Assembly: GCF_003074055.1 (NCBI RefSeq) | Contig: NZ_CP029043.1 | Coordinates: forward strand, 4,022,501 to 4,086,500 | Direction of reading: 5' to 3' | DNA: 64,000 bases | From: Streptomyces nigra | GTDB lineage: Bacteria > Actinomycetota > Actinomycetes > Streptomycetales > Streptomycetaceae | Shown here: positions 62,877 through 64,000 of the stretch, in pieces | Layout of the letters: each line of letters opens with the position of its first letter | Numbering within the stretch: the first letter of the stretch is position 1 | Program-made: the position numbers and the translations under genes | The notes under the pieces: generated by a model | Seen by the model: only the letters and a program-made list of their open reading frames with translations | Told to the model about the DNA's origin: nothing | Database searches by the model: none

Positions 62877-63491
62877 ATGAACGAACCAATCGTCGCGCGG
62901 CACTGGCTCGCCATCGTCGCGCCCAAGGCCGCGCCCGCGCTCGCCACCACGACCGTGCTCGCGCTCGCCCGGATCTGGAACGGCAACGGCGCCGAACACT
63001 CCGTCGGCAACGCCGTGCTGATGACCACGCTGTCCCTGGGGGCCGCGGCGGCCGGCGCGTGCGCGAGCGTCGGACGGGCGGGTGACTCCGTCATCGCCGG
63101 GACGGCCTTCGCCGCATCCGGCGCGCTCGCCTTCGCGGGCGTGGCCGGATACGCGGACGGGATGTCCCTGCCGCTGCTGCTGTGGTCCGTGGCCACCGCG
63201 GGCGCCTACGGGCTCGCCGCCCGGTACTGGCGCCGCGACCGCCGCGACACGCTCACGTACGAGCGGCACGTGAGCGAGCGGCGCGAGGAGCGTGCCCACA
63301 TCGAGCGTGTCGAGACGCTGCGCGCCACGACCCAGATCGAGGTGGCCCGCACCGGCGCCGCCTACGCCGAACAGCTCGCCGCCGCGCTCACAGCCCGCGC
63401 CGCGCTGCCCGGCTTCGATCCGAAGAGCATCGAGAGCACGGGTCTGCCCGCGCTGCCTGGTGCCGAGATCAGCAAGGAACGTGGCTGGTGA
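62877..63491 (+). CDS. SpdB-like membrane protein
   Basis: 204 aa. Four TM helices in the first 120 residues (WLAIVAPKAAPALATTTVLALA; VLMTTLSLGAAAAGACASVG; GTAFAASGALAFAGVAGYAD; PLLLWSVATAGAYGLAARYW), then a basic coiled-coil-like tail (RRDRRDTLTYERHVSERREERAHIERVETLRA). Matches the Spd-type layout of AICE spread proteins. AAAGGAG before ATG 62877. Followed by a gene with a 4-nt overlap. Confidence 0.8.
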   Translation: MNEPIVARHWLAIVAPKAAPALATTTVLALARIWNGNGAEHSVGNAVLMTTLSLGAAAAGACASVGRAGDSVIAGTAFAASGALAFAGVAGYADGMSLPLLLWSVATAGAYGLAARYWRRDRRDTLTYERHVSERREERAHIERVETLRATTQIEVARTGAAYAEQLAAALTARAALPGFDPKSIESTGLPALPGAEISKERGW

Positions 63492-63718
63492 CCGGCAACC
63501 AGACCCGACGCACGGACGCCCTGCTCTCCGAGGCGCACCGCAACCCGCACGGCCCGATCACGACCGGCAGCGTGATGCGCCTCTACGCCCGGCTCGGCAT
63601 CGCGCCGAAGCGCGCCACGGCTAGGGGCGACCTGAAGTCGCTCGCCCGGCAGGGCCTGCTCACCGAGCACGGCCCGAGCCACCAGCGCCACTACGCGCTC
63701 CGCACCACCCACCAGTAG
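63488..63718 (+). CDS. Small winged-helix-like protein
   Basis: 76 aa. RTDALLSEAHRNPHGPITTGSVMRLYARLGIAPKRATARGDLKSLARQGLLTEHGPSHQRHYAL has the helix, helix, wing order of a small winged-helix DNA-binding domain. GTG 63488 overlaps the Spd stop (GTGA). Could regulate transfer or be a partner of the replication machinery; unknown. Confidence 0.7.
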   Translation: MTGNQTRRTDALLSEAHRNPHGPITTGSVMRLYARLGIAPKRATARGDLKSLARQGLLTEHGPSHQRHYALRTTHQ

Positions 63719-63805
63719 CTACGCCCGAGGCGGGCGCCGTCTCACCACAAGCCTGCGCCCGCCCCGGTTCTCCAGTCCCTCCATAGAGAACAGGAGACCT
63801 CAAGC

Positions 63806-64000
63806 ATGACCCAACGTCGTGCATTCGGCGAGGGCCGTCCGGCCCATGCCACTGAAAGGAGGCGCGGTCGTCCCCGCCTGCGCCTGCTGGATCTCTTCTC
63901 GTGCGCTGGCGGCGCCGCCATGGGCTACCACCGGGCCGGGTTCGCCGTGGACGGCTGCGACATCGTCGCCCGCCCGAACTACCCCTTCGCCTACCACCGC
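63806..64000 (+). CDS. DNA C5-cytosine methyltransferase, N-terminal fragment (cut by window edge)
   Basis: 65 residues seen. RLRLLDLFSCAGGAAMGYHRAGFAVDGCDI is motif I (S-adenosylmethionine-binding DxFxGxGG form) of C5-cytosine methyltransferases. The rest lies beyond 64000. ATG 63806 with CAGGAG upstream. In phages and AICEs such solitary methylases protect element DNA from host restriction. Confidence 0.88.
   Translation, partial: MTQRRAFGEGRPAHATERRRGRPRLRLLDLFSCAGGAAMGYHRAGFAVDGCDIVARPNYPFAYHR

Larger units (their letters stand above)
54232..64000. mobile_element. Actinomycete integrative and conjugative element (AICE), one end and transfer region
   Basis: From the tRNA-Pro fragment rightwards all genes fit an AICE: GntR/KorSA-type repressor, DUF2637/Spd proteins, RRQRL zinc protein, TraB/FtsK translocase, clt-like palindromes and a C5-methyltransferase. 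The left end holds a low-GC cargo gene. Integrase, excisionase and replication initiator are not in this window; the element continues past 64000. Confidence 0.85.

Overview
This is high-GC actinobacterial DNA, almost certainly a Streptomyces chromosome. The reasons are the strong GC3 bias, the many GTG and TTG starts, the 4-nt GTGA/ATGA translational couplings, and a gene order (purA ... YbaB/EbfC-recR-DUF5063-ask-asd-sigma factor) that I recall from the S. coelicolor SCO3629-SCO3613 neighbourhood. No database was searched; family names rest on motifs and recall.

Layout. 1-10.6 kb: end of purA, an FtsX-type ABC transporter whose ATPase gene has an internal deletion, a divergent NarL-type two-component pair, a degenerate HTH-like gene, an antitoxin/PIN-like pair behind a perfect GTATAC palindrome, a GntR regulator beside the stub of a large glycosyltransferase gene, and a class III aminotransferase. 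10.7-21.5 kb: a DJ-1/PfpI-MarR pair with MarR-like operators, a Ser/Thr kinase broken by a one-base frameshift in a C run, a SLATT-like 2TM protein, YbaB, recR, DUF5063, aspartokinase (with an internal beta-subunit start), asd, and an ECF-type sigma factor with a membrane partner. 21.5-28.5 kb: SURF1, an S9 peptidase, a large NAD-binding membrane protein, an amidohydrolase and a GT2-like enzyme. 28.7-32.7 kb: one large STAND NTPase-TM-WD40 protein with 14 WD repeats. 33-41.8 kb: a MalT-like LuxR regulator followed by a run of small membrane or stress-type proteins (DUF2252, HdeD-like, SHOCT, DUF7144-like, TatA-like). 41.9-47.7 kb: BlaI-M56 pair, LCP ligase, TerB, Spo0M and an acyltransferase. 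Three palindromes of the form TCTACAN4YGTAGA sit upstream of tatA/blaI, terB and spo0M and suggest a local BlaI regulon. 47.7-54.1 kb: a secreted protein, a VapBC pair with GTATAC operators, and a metal-associated group (two DUF6153-type proteins, a His-rich membrane protein, a BNR lipoprotein, a DUF305 protein, a thioredoxin-like protein).

54.23 kb to the right edge is one end of an actinomycete integrative and conjugative element (AICE). Its boundary is a 3' half copy of a tRNA-Pro(CGG) gene (attachment site). Inside are, in order: a conspicuously lower-GC cargo gene encoding an unrecognised 436-aa protein with a possible PD-(D/E)xK-like nuclease core, an XRE-TPR regulator, a KorSA-type GntR repressor with operator repeats, a DUF2637/Spd-type membrane protein, an RRQRL zinc-binding protein, a TraB/FtsK-like DNA translocase, a cluster of CCGCTA/TAGCGG palindromes that looks like the clt transfer locus, small Spd-like proteins, and the start of a C5-cytosine methyltransferase cut by the window edge. 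Integrase, excisionase, replication gene and the intact tRNA should lie to the right of the window.

The most promising new biology is the AICE cargo gene next to the att site, the candidate clt array, and the BlaI-type operator set. Three genes in the first 14 kb are broken (two internal deletions, one frameshift); whether this is real decay or an assembly artefact cannot be told from the sequence alone.
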